A stretch of 64,000 nt of DNA from Lacihabitans sp. LS3-19. Lineage in GTDB: Bacteria > Bacteroidota > Bacteroidia > Cytophagales > Spirosomataceae. A program made the position numbers and the translations under genes. The DNA is taken from positions 62,001 to 126,000 of the forward strand of contig NZ_RJUA01000001.1 in the NCBI RefSeq assembly GCF_024343575.1, in the 5' to 3' direction. The notes below the pieces were generated by a model. That model saw only the letters and a list, made by a program, of their open reading frames with translations, made no database searches and was not told the origin of the DNA. Of the stretch, positions 18,724-28,287 are shown piece by piece (position 1 is the stretch's first letter; each line of letters opens with the position of its first letter).

Positions 18724-18748
18724 GAGACAAAATGCATCGCGTCTTTAC
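18724..18748. repeat. Palindromic repeat family 2, copy 1
   Basis: A 25-bp unit GAGAC-AAAATGCATCGC-GTCTTTAC, an imperfect palindrome centred on TGCA. It is the same orientation as the better preserved copy at 18780-18804, 56 bp away. Between them lie further fragments of the same words (TTAGACGC, TTGAGACTC). Confidence 0.65.
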
Positions 18749-18779
18749 CGTTAGACGCTTATGTTGAGACTCTTGAGAT

Positions 18780-18804
18780 GAGACGCAATGCATTGCGTCT
18801 TTAC
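18780..18804. repeat. Palindromic repeat family 2, copy 2, overlapping the arfB stop codon
   Basis: Contains the perfect 20-bp palindrome formed by AGACGCAATG and CATTGCGTCT (18781-18800), then TTAC. The TTA at 18801-18803 is the complement of the arfB stop codon TAA, so the repeat supplies the end of that gene. Confidence 0.7.
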
Positions 18805-19205
18805 TCGTAGATCTTTGATCTTAGGGCTTTCTTTTCGGCATTTACTTTTTTGGTTTTTAGTCGCTTTTCTATTTTTTCAAGGCTTGGTTTTGTTGGCTTT
18901 CTACTTTTCGGGATTATCAATGCCTGAGATATTAATTTTTTAAATTTCTTCAAAACCAATTCTTTATTTTTTAGTTGAGACCTACTCTCTTGACTAATTA
19001 AAATCAATTCACCTTCCTGGTTTATTTGGTTTTTAAGTTTAGCTAAAATCAGTATTTTTTCATTTTCTTGTAAAACGATAGATGCATTTACATTAAATCT
19101 TAACTCTACTTTTGTTTCGACTTTGTTCACGTTTTGCCCACCCGCTCCGCTGCTGCGAGAGGTGCTGTATTGTATTTCCGAACCAAAGTCTCTTTCTTTT
19201 TTCAT
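18801..19205 (-). CDS. arfB: Peptidyl-tRNA hydrolase ArfB (RF-1 domain ribosome rescue factor)
   Basis: A 134-residue release-factor-like protein that frees ribosomes stalled without a stop codon. The catalytic GGQ lies at 22-24 inside SRSSGAGGQNVNKVET. Codon-recognition domains are absent, as expected for ArfB/YaeJ. The C-terminal tail is strongly basic (KSRKPTKPSLEKIEKRLKTK and on), the part that enters the empty mRNA channel. Its ATG overlaps the stop of the upstream AgaI-like gene by four bases (ATGA), so they are co-translated. The stop codon lies at the edge of a palindromic repeat. Confidence 0.93.
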   Translation of the reverse strand: MKKERDFGSEIQYSTSRSSGAGGQNVNKVETKVELRFNVNASIVLQENEKILILAKLKNQINQEGELILISQESRSQLKNKELVLKKFKKLISQALIIPKSRKPTKPSLEKIEKRLKTKKVNAEKKALRSKIYE

Positions 19206-19918
19206 AATTTAGAACTAGCCGCTTCGTCTATCCAAAGCAAACTATTTTTGTGTTTTCTTAATACAGTTGCAGGCAAACTTTCGTTTATTTCTTCGTTTAC
19301 CATTCGTCCAATAATTTCGGATTTTGCAGCTCCATTTGCCATAACCATGGCTGTTTTTGCTTCCAAAAAATGCTTTAACCCTACTGTAATACCTTGGGTA
19401 AGTGGGGTACTAGCATTAAAGTATTTTTGGCCTGTAACCACAGTGATTTCTTCCAAATCTGTAACTTGACAATAAGCATCAAATGAAGACCCTGGTTCGT
19501 TCAGCCCGATGTGCCCATTAAGTCCTAAGCCTACAATTATAAAATCTAAGCCGCCATTTTCAAAAATCAATTTATCAATTCTTTGGCATTCTGATGTTAA
19601 ATCATCAGACAAGGAATCAAAAAAAGTATAGTTTGTTTCAGGAATTTGCAGCGGTTTTAATAAATTTTCTTCAACAATATATCTACAACTACCCTCACTT
19701 TCTGCAGATATTCCAACCCATTCGTCCAACCCTATTATTGTTATATTTTCAAAATCTTCTTTGTTCGCTTTTTGCGTAATTTTTTGATAAGCTAATATCG
19801 GCGTGCTTCCAGATGTAAGCACCATGGTGGCTTTGGGATTGGTCTTTACCAAATCAATAATATAATCTGCTACAGCATCTGACAAAGCTTCTTCGTCTTT
19901 GAAAACTGAAATCTTCAT
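19202..19918 (-). CDS. AgaI/NagB-family amino-sugar-6-phosphate isomerase/deaminase
   Basis: A 238-residue enzyme that converts an amino-sugar 6-phosphate to a ketose phosphate plus ammonia. SGSTPILAYQ (phosphate site), LDEWVG (catalytic Asp region) and GLGLNGHIGLNEPGSS are visible. In NagB the last motif is DGHIAFNE; here Asp is replaced by Asn, as in E. coli AgaI (NGHLGLNEPG), and the surrounding text (GGLD..V.GLG, TxGITxGLK) also fits AgaI. So galactosamine-6-phosphate is a likelier substrate than glucosamine-6-phosphate, although this rests on memory of the AgaI sequence. It is coupled to arfB. Confidence 0.85.
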   Translation of the reverse strand: MKISVFKDEEALSDAVADYIIDLVKTNPKATMVLTSGSTPILAYQKITQKANKEDFENITIIGLDEWVGISAESEGSCRYIVEENLLKPLQIPETNYTFFDSLSDDLTSECQRIDKLIFENGGLDFIIVGLGLNGHIGLNEPGSSFDAYCQVTDLEEITVVTGQKYFNASTPLTQGITVGLKHFLEAKTAMVMANGAAKSEIIGRMVNEEINESLPATVLRKHKNSLLWIDEAASSKL

Positions 19919-20010
19919 TTCTAGGAATTTTTTAATAAAAGTAAAACTGATTTTTCACAAAGCCACATTTTTGCTCGGCATTCCGTAATAATATTCAAAA
20001 ACAAAAATCT

Positions 20011-20442
20011 ATGACATTACAAGAAAAACTAAATCGCAAAGAATTTCTAATGAAAATGGGATTAGGTGGTGCGGCCCTATTCGCTACTTTGACATCTTGC
20101 TCTACAAGTGACACGACCGTAACGCCAAGCTCCTCTGGTTCTTTTTCAATAGATCTCAGCACTAGTACCTATTCTGCACTTTTAAAAATTGGAGGTTATG
20201 TGAAAATTAATAGTGTAATTATCGCCAGAATTTCCTCTGGAACGGATAGCTCAGCCTATGCGGCCATTGCAAGAATTTGCCCTCACGAAAAACAAGATAG
20301 AATGATTTACGATACTTCGGCAGGGGAGTTTAGGTGTACAGACCATAATTGGTACTTTAAAACTTCGGGAAAAGGTGACGGAAATGCTAGCACAACGGGT
20401 TTTTCGGTTGCATTAAGTGGAAATATGCTAACTATCTCCTAA
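20011..20442 (+). CDS. Rieske [2Fe-2S] lipoprotein
   Basis: A 143-residue exported iron-sulfur protein. The N-terminus has a Tat-like NRKEFLMKMGLGG motif and a lipobox LTSC with Cys30. The cluster is bound by Cys90-Pro-His92 and Cys109-Thr-Asp-His112, the Rieske spacing. Unlike the bc1-type protein it lacks the extra Cys pair that forms the loop disulfide, so it resembles small Rieske ferredoxins or QcrA-like single-domain proteins. No cytochrome or dioxygenase partner is adjacent. It converges on the MocR gene with a four-base overlap of stop codons. Confidence 0.9.
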   Translation: MTLQEKLNRKEFLMKMGLGGAALFATLTSCSTSDTTVTPSSSGSFSIDLSTSTYSALLKIGGYVKINSVIIARISSGTDSSAYAAIARICPHEKQDRMIYDTSAGEFRCTDHNWYFKTSGKGDGNASTTGFSVALSGNMLTIS

Positions 20443-21908
20443 AAATACGTTAGGCTATTTTTTAAAATATTTATTGAGGTTTGTAATTCTTCAAGTGTGG
20501 ATGAAGCAAAACCCAACCTTGTGCAATTAAATATTTTGTTTTCAATATTATGATGTAAACCATTTGAGAAATAAAGCCCATTTTTATGGGCTATTTCCGC
20601 TGTTTTTTTAATATCTATTTTTGAATCAAATTTAGTCCAGACAGACATGCCTCCTTCGGGGATTTCGAAAGAAACTTCGTCTCTCAAAGTTTCTGAAAGT
20701 ATTTCACAAAAAAAATCTCTTCTTTGTTTATATTCTTTCAAGGCTTTTCGAAGGTGTTTTTGAAGTATTCCTTCATGTAACAGTTGGGCGATGGCATTTT
20801 CAAGCATATTGTCTCCTTGACGATCAATTAATCTTCTGTGAATAGCCAAATGTTCTATGACTTCCTCAGAAGCTACAAGATATCCAACTCTAAAGGCTGG
20901 AGAAATACTCTTTGTAAATGAGCCTGAATATAATACTACCCCTTTGTCATCAGCACTTGCCAAAGGCATTAACGGCCGACTCTGATAATGAAAATCATAA
21001 TCGTAATCATCTTCAAAAACTATAAAACGATATCTCTGAGCAAGGTCTAATAATTTCAGCCTTCGGTCTGCTTTCATAGAAACCGTTGTTGGATAATTAT
21101 GATGAGAGGTAATGTAAACCATTCTAATTGGTGTTTTTTTACAAATTTCCTCTAACTCATCTACTACAATTCCATTTTCATCAATGGGTATATCAATGAT
21201 TTTTGCTCCTGCATTCATAAAACTTATTCTAGCACTTTGCCAAGAGGCTTCTCCAATAGCAACGTAATCATTGGCTTTAACAAGAGCCAAATTGCTGAGA
21301 TAGAGGCCCATAATGGTCCCCCGCAGGATGATTATATTATTCTCAGTAATATTTAACCCCCTTGATTCATTCAGAAAAACGGCCAATTCTTTTCTAAGCC
21401 AAGGGGTGCCTTTGGTTTCACTATAACCCAATTTTTGATATAAATTTCCATTCAACAGATTAGAACGATACGCCCGAGCTAAGTCTGACAATGGGGCAAT
21501 TCGTGGGTCTGGAAAACCGTCATCGAGGTGTAATAAATCACTTGAAGTTATAACGGCTCTTTGTAAATGCGGCTTAGCTTCAATATCAAAACCTGCCTTT
21601 AATTTCATGCCTAGACCCGTATTTTCTATTAAAGTTTGGGGTTTAATTTCAGGCAAACTTTGGGCTATAAACGTTCCAGAACTTTGGCGAGATTCTACCC
21701 ATCCCTGCAAAATTAGCTCATCAAAAGCCATTAAAATGGTTTTTCGATGAACTTTTAAAGTTTCACTTAATGCTCTCGAAGAAATAATTTGTTGACCCGG
21801 TTTTAAAATTCCTTTTTGAATCAACAAAATGAATTGATTAGATATTTGCTGATATATGGGCGTTTTTGACTGATGGTCAATTTGTATTGTTGAAAGATAG
21901 GGAACCAT
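20439..21908 (-). CDS. MocR-family transcriptional regulator (GntR wHTH + aminotransferase fold)
   Basis: A 489-residue regulator. Residues about 14-80 form a GntR winged helix (TPIYQQISNQF, PGQQIISSRALSETLKVHRKTI), joined to a fold-type I aminotransferase domain. The PLP-binding lysine is in YSGSFTKSISPAFRVG, with DDYDYDF upstream, so PLP should bind as effector. MocR proteins such as PdxR and GabR are usually divergent from their target. Here that target is the EamA/GNAT/PNPOx-like operon starting at 21993, and a perfect inverted repeat plus a direct half-site lies between them. The flavin/PNPOx-like gene in that operon would fit vitamin B6 sensing, but this is inference. Confidence 0.94.
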   Translation of the reverse strand: MVPYLSTIQIDHQSKTPIYQQISNQFILLIQKGILKPGQQIISSRALSETLKVHRKTILMAFDELILQGWVESRQSSGTFIAQSLPEIKPQTLIENTGLGMKLKAGFDIEAKPHLQRAVITSSDLLHLDDGFPDPRIAPLSDLARAYRSNLLNGNLYQKLGYSETKGTPWLRKELAVFLNESRGLNITENNIIILRGTIMGLYLSNLALVKANDYVAIGEASWQSARISFMNAGAKIIDIPIDENGIVVDELEEICKKTPIRMVYITSHHNYPTTVSMKADRRLKLLDLAQRYRFIVFEDDYDYDFHYQSRPLMPLASADDKGVVLYSGSFTKSISPAFRVGYLVASEEVIEHLAIHRRLIDRQGDNMLENAIAQLLHEGILQKHLRKALKEYKQRRDFFCEILSETLRDEVSFEIPEGGMSVWTKFDSKIDIKKTAEIAHKNGLYFSNGLHHNIENKIFNCTRLGFASSTLEELQTSINILKNSLTYF

Positions 21909-21910
21909 AA

Positions 21911-21959
21911 TTGGACTACTAGATTTGTGAAATTTGGACTACAATGATAGTCCAAATTT
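21911..21959. promoter_or_regulatory. Candidate MocR operator: perfect 12-bp inverted repeat plus a direct half-site
   Basis: AAATTTGGACTA (21930-21941) and TAGTCCAAATTT (21948-21959) are exact reverse complements with a 6-base spacer. A further TTGGACTA lies at 21911-21918, 23 bp (about two helical turns) from the matching half. The cluster fills the 84-bp gap between the divergent MocR and EamA starts. Confidence 0.75.
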
Positions 21960-21992
21960 AGGCGAATTTTGTAAAAAAATAAAAATTAAACA

Positions 21993-22901
21993 ATGTTTTC
22001 GTTTCGAACCAAACTCGTATTAGCATACATAGCCATATATTTTGTTTGGGGCTCTACTTTTTTGTTTGTAAAAATAGCATTGGGTTCTTTTCCACCTTTT
22101 ATTTTATCCGCCTTACGTTTTATAATTGGTGGTACCGCCTTATTATTGTTTTCGATTATTACAAAAAAAAGCTTCCCCGAAAAAAGCGAATTAAAAAAAC
22201 ATTCGATTTTGGGAATTGTAATTTTTATTGGTGGAGTGGTAGCCGTAGTTTGGGCTCAACAACATATTTCGTCAAGTATGGCTTCCGCTATTATTACTAC
22301 TCCATTTTGGTTTGTTGTATTAGATAAAAGCCAATGGAAATTTTATTTTAAAAACCCTTTAATTATTGGAGGACTAGTCCTTGGGCTTGTTGGTGTTATT
22401 TTACTAATGACAGAGAAGACAGCCAAGGTTTCAAATGCATCAGATGGCCTACAATTTCTGAGTATTCTGGTTATGATTTCTGGAAGTTTATTATGGGTTT
22501 TGGGTTCTTTATATTTAAAAACCCACCCTTCGAGCTCCTCTGTATATCCAAACACATCAATCCAGTTGTTATCTGCTGGTGTTTTTTGTCTGCTATTAAA
22601 TTTTGCTTCTAACAATAGTTTTGATTTATCTCATGCTACTTTTGAAGGCTGGGGTGCGGTTATTTATTTGGCAATAGTGAGCACCACTATTACATTTTTA
22701 GCATTTATTTGGCTTATTAAAGTGCAAACCCCAGCCATTGTTAGTACTTATTCTTACGTGAACCCTATCGTTGCTACGTTTTTGGGCTGGACTTTCGGTC
22801 AAGAGCATATATCAAAATTACAATTGGTGGCTTTGGGCGTAATATTATGTGGGCTTTTGTTAGTAAACATGGGAAAATTTTCAAAAATGAAACAAATATG
22901 A
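21993..22901 (+). CDS. EamA/DMT-family membrane transporter
   Basis: A 302-residue inner-membrane protein with about ten hydrophobic segments in two EamA repeats. The first opens with YIAIYFVWGSTFLFVKIALGSFPPF, the classic DMT start, and the second is near ISGSLLWVLGSLYLK. DMT carriers export amino acids, metabolites or vitamins; the substrate is not visible. It is the first gene of a MocR-controlled operon and overlaps the GNAT gene by four bases (ATGA). The operator-like palindrome is 33 bases upstream of its ATG. Confidence 0.92.
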   Translation: MFSFRTKLVLAYIAIYFVWGSTFLFVKIALGSFPPFILSALRFIIGGTALLLFSIITKKSFPEKSELKKHSILGIVIFIGGVVAVVWAQQHISSSMASAIITTPFWFVVLDKSQWKFYFKNPLIIGGLVLGLVGVILLMTEKTAKVSNASDGLQFLSILVMISGSLLWVLGSLYLKTHPSSSSVYPNTSIQLLSAGVFCLLLNFASNNSFDLSHATFEGWGAVIYLAIVSTTITFLAFIWLIKVQTPAIVSTYSYVNPIVATFLGWTFGQEHISKLQLVALGVILCGLLLVNMGKFSKMKQI

Positions 22902-23317
22902 ATATCAAAATTGCAAAAACAGAATCGGATTTCATAAAGTGCTTTGAGGCAATGAAAGCCTTAAGACCACATTTAACATTAGCGTCTTTTCTTTCTTTAA
23001 TCGAAGAAATGAAAAAAGAAACTTATACACTTATATATATAGAAGAAAACCAAATGGCTGTGTCTGTTTGCGGTTTTAGGTATTTGACCACGTTTTTTGA
23101 AGGTAAATACATTTATATAGATGACCTTTCGACGCTTCCCGAAGGTCGAGGAAAAGGATATGCTGGAAAACTATTTGATTTTGTAGTAGAAAAAGCTAAA
23201 TCAGAAGGACTTCCTGCTGTTCACCTTGATTCTGGACATCAAAGATTCGATGCTCACCGATTATATCTGAATAAAGGAATGAAGATTGTCTATCATCATT
23301 TTAGACTAGAATTCTAA
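22898..23317 (+). CDS. GNAT-family N-acetyltransferase
   Basis: A 139-residue acetyltransferase. The acetyl-CoA pyrophosphate loop reads LPEGRGKGYAGKLF (R/Q-x-x-G-x-G/A form), preceded by the strand YIYIDDLSTL; motif B follows at VHLDSGHQRFDAHRLYLNKGM. The ATG at 22898 overlaps the EamA stop (ATGA) and starts the domain; a longer reading would lie inside EamA. The acceptor is unknown. With an exporter and a flavoprotein it may modify or detoxify the same small molecule. Confidence 0.88.
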   Translation: MNIKIAKTESDFIKCFEAMKALRPHLTLASFLSLIEEMKKETYTLIYIEENQMAVSVCGFRYLTTFFEGKYIYIDDLSTLPEGRGKGYAGKLFDFVVEKAKSEGLPAVHLDSGHQRFDAHRLYLNKGMKIVYHHFRLEF

Positions 23318-23355
23318 AATAGTTTAAGCAATTTAAAATAAAAAACATCAAAAAT

Positions 23356-23985
23356 ATGATTCAAAAAACACAAAGAACAACTACAAGCAGAATGCCAAGT
23401 CGGACGCAATATGATCAAGAATTGGTATATTCTATTTTAGACGAAGCCTTGTTTTGCACCGTCAGTTACTCTGTTGATAATCAACCTTTTTCTATTCCTA
23501 CGGCATTTGTCAGAAAAGAAAACAAATTGTACATACATGGCTCAGTAGGCAGTCATTTTTTAAGAGGAATAGAATCTGGTTTGCCTGTTTGTATCTCTGT
23601 TATGCTTACCGATTCATTGGTTGTAGCCAAGTCGGCTTTTCATCATTCTGTAAATTACAGATCAGTAATATTGTTTTCAAATGCCGTAAGACACGATGCT
23701 TTCGAAGAAAAAGCCTTGTTTTTTCAAGAATTGACTGAGAAAATGGTCCCTAATAGTTGGGAATATCTACGTCAGATGAAAGCAAGCGAGGTCAATAAAA
23801 CCATGTTACTTTCATTTGAAATATCTGAAGCCTCCGCTCGTATGCGAACTGGCATGCCCAATGACGATGAAGAAGACAAAACGCTACCGATTTGGTCAGG
23901 AATTATCCCAATTCCAAGCAAAAAACTTACGCCTATTGCCGATGAAAACAGTATTGGAATTGAATTGCCAAAGCATTTAAGATAA
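23356..23985 (+). CDS. Pyridoxamine 5'-phosphate oxidase-like FMN-binding protein
   Basis: A 209-residue split-barrel flavoprotein of the PNPOx-like superfamily. Matching text is SILDEALFCTVSYSVDNQPFSIPTAF, KLYIHGSVGSHFLRG and a middle AFHHSVNYRSVILF block, the usual FMN and dimer contacts. Bona fide PdxH residues for PNP binding are not evident, so it is better called a flavin/nucleotide-binding family member. It is the last gene of the MocR-linked operon, 38 bases after GNAT. The association with a PLP-binding MocR protein suggests B6 or a related amine is the common substrate. Confidence 0.85.
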   Translation: MIQKTQRTTTSRMPSRTQYDQELVYSILDEALFCTVSYSVDNQPFSIPTAFVRKENKLYIHGSVGSHFLRGIESGLPVCISVMLTDSLVVAKSAFHHSVNYRSVILFSNAVRHDAFEEKALFFQELTEKMVPNSWEYLRQMKASEVNKTMLLSFEISEASARMRTGMPNDDEEDKTLPIWSGIIPIPSKKLTPIADENSIGIELPKHLR

Positions 23986-24126
23986 AGAAAATCCATTTTA
24001 ATTCTCAATTATTGGATTTACGAATAATAAAGTTTACAGAGTATTTCAGGATAAATAAATATAATTTGTTTCCTTTACATAAATTATAAGCCTTAAAAGG
24101 CGTCTCAAAAATTCTGTAAAGGTCTT

Positions 24127-26457
24127 ATGAAAAACAATTATATTTTAATAATTGTATTTACGTTTTCAGTTTCTTTTAAATCATTTTCCCAAGTTGTATT
24201 TGATAGTTTCCCAAAAGAAATGCAGCTTTTTACTCGAAATGAAAACGATTCTGCATTTGTTGATATAAAAGGTAAAATAGAGGGAGAAGAATTTAAAAAA
24301 ATTAAAATCTTCTTCTTCATTGATGACAAACTTTCCCAAATTTTTGAACAAAAAGAAAAGTCTTTTGACTTTAAAATTCCTATCAAAGCCCAATTAAAGC
24401 AATATGCTTTTCGAGCTTGGGGCTATACAAATACAGATTCCATAAAATTAAACGAAGCAAAAAAAATACTCTGTGGTGATGCATTTATAGTCTATGGCCA
24501 ATCAAATGCTATGTCCGTAGCTAGATTTTGGGTTTTAAATGATAGTATTCCGCGTGAATTCGCCCGAAATTTTTCTTATTACAAAGATAGAAGCCATAAC
24601 GATGATGGTTGGCATGACTTTACTTACCCTGACGACATCGGCACCATGGGAAAGTCGATTTGTAAGGAAATAATTGACAAAACTGGCGTGCCTGCTTTAT
24701 TTATAAATGCCGCCATTGGAGGTACTTATTTGGAATATTTGTCAGAAAGAAATAATGAAGACCCAGAAAACATTTCGCTTCCCTATGGTACTTTATTAAA
24801 AAGAGTTAGAGAAGCACAAATCGATAGAATAAAGGGTTTTATTTTGTTTCAAGGCGAGTCAGAAGCACACACAAGTGCCAACAGCGTAAAAAGCTATCCG
24901 AATACTTTTAGAAAATTTAAATCTAATTTGGAGTCGGACTTTCCACCTATAGACCAAATTTATGTTTATCAGATGCCTATCTTCAACTTACCGCATATTT
25001 GGGAAGGCGGACTTTTGAGAGATTACGAAAGGCGATTTGGACATGAGTTTAATAATGTAACTGTCATACCAACCACAGGTTTTGGCTTTTGGAAATTCGA
25101 CGGAATGCATTTTGCATTTGAGGGTTATAGACTAATTGGAGATTGGCTATATAAAGGTTACGAATCGTTGGAAAAAAACAAGACCAGATTCCAATATCTT
25201 GATATTCAAAAAATTATCGATTTTCCAGAAAAACACCAACTCAAACTTATTTTTAACAAAAACCTTACTTTTCAACCTTTTGCGGATTATGGTTACCAAA
25301 TATTAAGATTAAATGACCAGTTTTTTGTTGATAAAAACACTGGTTTTTTTGATAAAATAGAAAAAGACAATAACATTCTTTATCTCACTTATTCCAATTT
25401 GCCTGGAAAAACACTGACTTATTTACCTGGTAGATATAACGACCCTCAGGACAAACCATATTCTGGACCATATATTTTTGATGAAACAGAAATACCAGCC
25501 TATACATTTCACGATGTAGCTATTTATGATCAACTTCCTTTACCTGAATTAATTACTACCTCTATTGAAGATGGAAAACTAAGGATTTCATTAAACCCAA
25601 ATGTTTATAAAAATTATGAGAATGTAGCTTATGAATTTAGTCTTGGAAACAATACTCCCCAAGATTTAGCCAATAAAAACACAGTTATAAATCAAAACTA
25701 TCTACTAACATTGGATCCCCTTTTAAAGGAATATATCATAGAAGTCAAGGCCGTTACTGACTTCTCTGAATCTAAAGCAATATTTGTAGATGCGACAGAT
25801 CTAATAAGACAATACCTGGATACCGACCTCGACGGTGTACTCTCGACGGTAGACAATTGCGTTTCTGTAAAAAACCCAAATCAGGAAGATTTTGACAAAG
25901 ACGGAATAGGAGATGTGTGTGACACAGACGCTGACGGAGATATGATTGCTGACATAAACGATGACTGTCTTTTATATAAAAACCCTGACGCTGCAAAACT
26001 AGAATTATCGGGTTCAATGGCGAAAATTGATTTGAATAAAGATACCAATAGTTTTTTATGGTTTATCAATGACACACTGTTCACAGAAAACAAACTTACA
26101 AGTTTTGAATTACCCAAATCAGGAAGCTATAAAGTCCAAATAAAAGACCAAAATGGTTGTTTAAGTGTGTTTTCAAATTCCATTGGTTTCATATTATTGG
26201 GCAACTCCACCGAAGAAAATGACGTATCGGTTTATCCAAATCCAGTAACTAAAAAATTAAATATTAAACTGAAAACCAAAGAGTATAATCGCTGTGAAAT
26301 ATTCAATGCTCAAGGAACAAGCCTATTAAAATTTAGGCTAAAAGCGGATGAAAACACCATTGATATTGAAGCTTTGCCCAGTGGAAAATATTTCATTTCA
26401 TTTTTTGGAAATTCCACTGAAACAACAAAAACACTTTCAATAATTAAAGTAAATTAA
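24127..26457 (+). CDS. Secreted SGNH/sialate-O-acetylesterase-like enzyme with TSP3 repeats and T9SS sorting domain
   Basis: A 776-residue exported protein. After a signal peptide (KSFSQ, about 22) comes an SGNH hydrolase domain: GQSN at about 123-126 gives the nucleophile-side Asn block, NAAIGGTY the Gly block and [10 protein letters not shown] (about 324) the Asp/His pair. Such domains remove acetyl groups from sialic acids or glycans. Calcium-binding thrombospondin type 3 repeats ([25 protein letters not shown]) occupy roughly 560-620. The end, from [14 protein letters not shown] to SGKYFISF, is a type A type IX secretion C-terminal domain, so it is carried across the outer membrane. Its neighbour is a GH39 gene transcribed convergently. 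Confidence 0.87.
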   Translation: MKNNYILIIVFTFSVSFKSFSQVVFDSFPKEMQLFTRNENDSAFVDIKGKIEGEEFKKIKIFFFIDDKLSQIFEQKEKSFDFKIPIKAQLKQYAFRAWGYTNTDSIKLNEAKKILCGDAFIVYGQSNAMSVARFWVLNDSIPREFARNFSYYKDRSHNDDGWHDFTYPDDIGTMGKSICKEIIDKTGVPALFINAAIGGTYLEYLSERNNEDPENISLPYGTLLKRVREAQIDRIKGFILFQGESEAHTSANSVKSYPNTFRKFKSNLESDFPPIDQIYVYQMPIFNLPHIWEGGLLRDYERRFGHEFNNVTVIPTTGFGFWKFDGMHFAFEGYRLIGDWLYKGYESLEKNKTRFQYLDIQKIIDFPEKHQLKLIFNKNLTFQPFADYGYQILRLNDQFFVDKNTGFFDKIEKDNNILYLTYSNLPGKTLTYLPGRYNDPQDKPYSGPYIFDETEIPAYTFHDVAIYDQLPLPELITTSIEDGKLRISLNPNVYKNYENVAYEFSLGNNTPQDLANKNTVINQNYLLTLDPLLKEYIIEVKAVTDFSESKAIFVDATDLIRQYLDTDLDGVLSTVDNCVSVKNPNQEDFDKDGIGDVCDTDADGDMIADINDDCLLYKNPDAAKLELSGSMAKIDLNKDTNSFLWFINDTLFTENKLTSFELPKSGSYKVQIKDQNGCLSVFSNSIGFILLGNSTEENDVSVYPNPVTKKLNIKLKTKEYNRCEIFNAQGTSLLKFRLKADENTIDIEALPSGKYFISFFGNSTETTKTLSIIKVN

Positions 26458-26497
26458 CCTTTACATGGATATAAAATCTCCTCAAAAAGCAAAAAAT

Positions 26498-28174
26498 TTA
26501 CCAATCAAACTTCAATAAAGAAACTCCTTGCCTAGGTAAACTTATTTTTAATTTTAACTGTCCGTTATTCGTTTTTATAAATTCTGGCGAAGTTAAAAGC
26601 CCTAATTGACCCGATTTTTCGAGAATGGCTATTTGTTGTTTGTCTGGACTTTCAGGAGAGCCCATATTTTTCCACACTTCGTAAGCATTGCTATTTTCGT
26701 CGTCGATTCTATAATGGTGAAAGTTTATCGTTTTGTTGGGTAAACCTTTCAGATTTATTTCTATTTTTGCGTCTTTATCTTTTACATCATCATCGTGGTA
26801 ATTCCAGAGCATTATTGCTGCGGTGTTTTGGTCAATACTCGCCAAAGCATCTATATCATTTGATTTTCCTCTAACGCTTGAATCTCTCACCATTTCAAAA
26901 GTATAACTTTGGTCTCCACCAACTTTGACTCTTTTTCCGGACATCATCCCGAACATTCTAAAAACATTTAAAACCGGTTTATCAATTCCGTTGGTAGCCA
27001 AATCTCTAAACCCGTAAAAATAAGGCTGGTTTTCGAACTCAAATGACCAACTAACTGCCCCTAAAAGTTTAGCTCCGTAATAATCCGCCAAAGCATATTT
27101 TCTTGCAAAAGATGCTGCAGTATAACTTGAATACATTGTGCCATTTCTATAAGCATTTTGAGGATTTGTTTTCATTCCGCATGCTGCACAGCCTTCTGGG
27201 TCAGATTCGCCAATTATAATCGGTAAGTTTTTGTATTTTTCAAAAGAAGTTACGATTCTAAATCCTTCCGAAATATCTCTCAACTGTGTTCCCATGTTCA
27301 TCTGCACGTGATTGTCCACAATTTTTGGTGATCCTTTGGCATGAAAACTAATAAAATCAAGCGGTGAACCGACTTTCTCTGTTGCGTAATTTGTGCCAGT
27401 TTCACAATGATTTAAAAAAAACTTCAAATAATCAGCTGCTTTTACCCAACTTGGGCCAGTAGTTTCAGGGCCACCGATGCGTATTGTTGGGAGAGCCCTT
27501 TTTGCTGCATCTGCAGTGTAATCATAAAGTTTGCAATACTCTTCAACTGTTCCACTCCAATAGCCGATATTAGGTTCGTTCCAAAGTTCCCAATACCATG
27601 TTTCTACTTCGGCCTTCCCATATCTCTCAACGGAATGCTTTACCCAAGCATAAACCAAGTCCGCCCATTTTTTATACTCTTTTGGAGGAAAAGTCCAGCC
27701 TTTGTAAATTTCATTGTAGGGCATTCCCGGTTTCCAGTGAGGCTCATAAGGTTGGGGATTGGTAGAAAGAGCCTCCGGCATAAAACTAAATTGAGCCAAG
27801 GGCTTTATTCCCCTTTCAAGATAGGTGTCAAATATTTTATCAATTATCGTCCAATCATATACCGGGTTCCCTTTGGCATCCTCTGTGTATACATTGGTAG
27901 ATCCCCATTTAAGCGATAAAGTATCATGACCAGAATTAAGCAAACTATGGGCCCGAAAATAAACAGGAACTGGACTCAATGAAGAAAGCTCAGAAAGTAA
28001 CTTTTTGCCATCTTTCATATAAGCATAATTGGGCTCATCCGCTCCAAAAAATGCCCAAAATGGATACATTTCTCCCACTTTCTGGTTAAAATCTATTTCA
28101 ATATGTTTTGTTTCTTGTGAAAAACACAATTGAATATTTACAAGAAAAACCGCTAGTAGAATTCTTTTTTTCAT
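26498..28174 (-). CDS. Secreted glycoside hydrolase family 39-like enzyme
   Basis: A 558-residue exported clan GH-A hydrolase with signal peptide ending near CFSQ (about 19). The acid/base motif WELWNEPNIGYW is at about 194-205, and a nucleophile candidate in IIIGESDPEG is near 322, both characteristic of GH39 (beta-xylosidase/alpha-L-iduronidase). A C-terminal beta-sandwich follows. The likely substrate is a xylo-oligosaccharide or related plant/algal glycan, but it could also be another beta-glycoside. No SusC/SusD pair is adjacent, so it is not in a classical polysaccharide utilisation locus. Confidence 0.85.
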   Translation of the reverse strand: MKKRILLAVFLVNIQLCFSQETKHIEIDFNQKVGEMYPFWAFFGADEPNYAYMKDGKKLLSELSSLSPVPVYFRAHSLLNSGHDTLSLKWGSTNVYTEDAKGNPVYDWTIIDKIFDTYLERGIKPLAQFSFMPEALSTNPQPYEPHWKPGMPYNEIYKGWTFPPKEYKKWADLVYAWVKHSVERYGKAEVETWYWELWNEPNIGYWSGTVEEYCKLYDYTADAAKRALPTIRIGGPETTGPSWVKAADYLKFFLNHCETGTNYATEKVGSPLDFISFHAKGSPKIVDNHVQMNMGTQLRDISEGFRIVTSFEKYKNLPIIIGESDPEGCAACGMKTNPQNAYRNGTMYSSYTAASFARKYALADYYGAKLLGAVSWSFEFENQPYFYGFRDLATNGIDKPVLNVFRMFGMMSGKRVKVGGDQSYTFEMVRDSSVRGKSNDIDALASIDQNTAAIMLWNYHDDDVKDKDAKIEINLKGLPNKTINFHHYRIDDENSNAYEVWKNMGSPESPDKQQIAILEKSGQLGLLTSPEFIKTNNGQLKLKISLPRQGVSLLKFDW

Positions 28175-28287
28175 TTATAAAAGGTTGAATAAGAAACATG
28201 AAGTTACAGAAAACTTTACGGTTATGTTTCTATTTTTGTTTAAAGATTTAATTTCACTAATTTGCTTCACTATCAACCTAAAAATCA

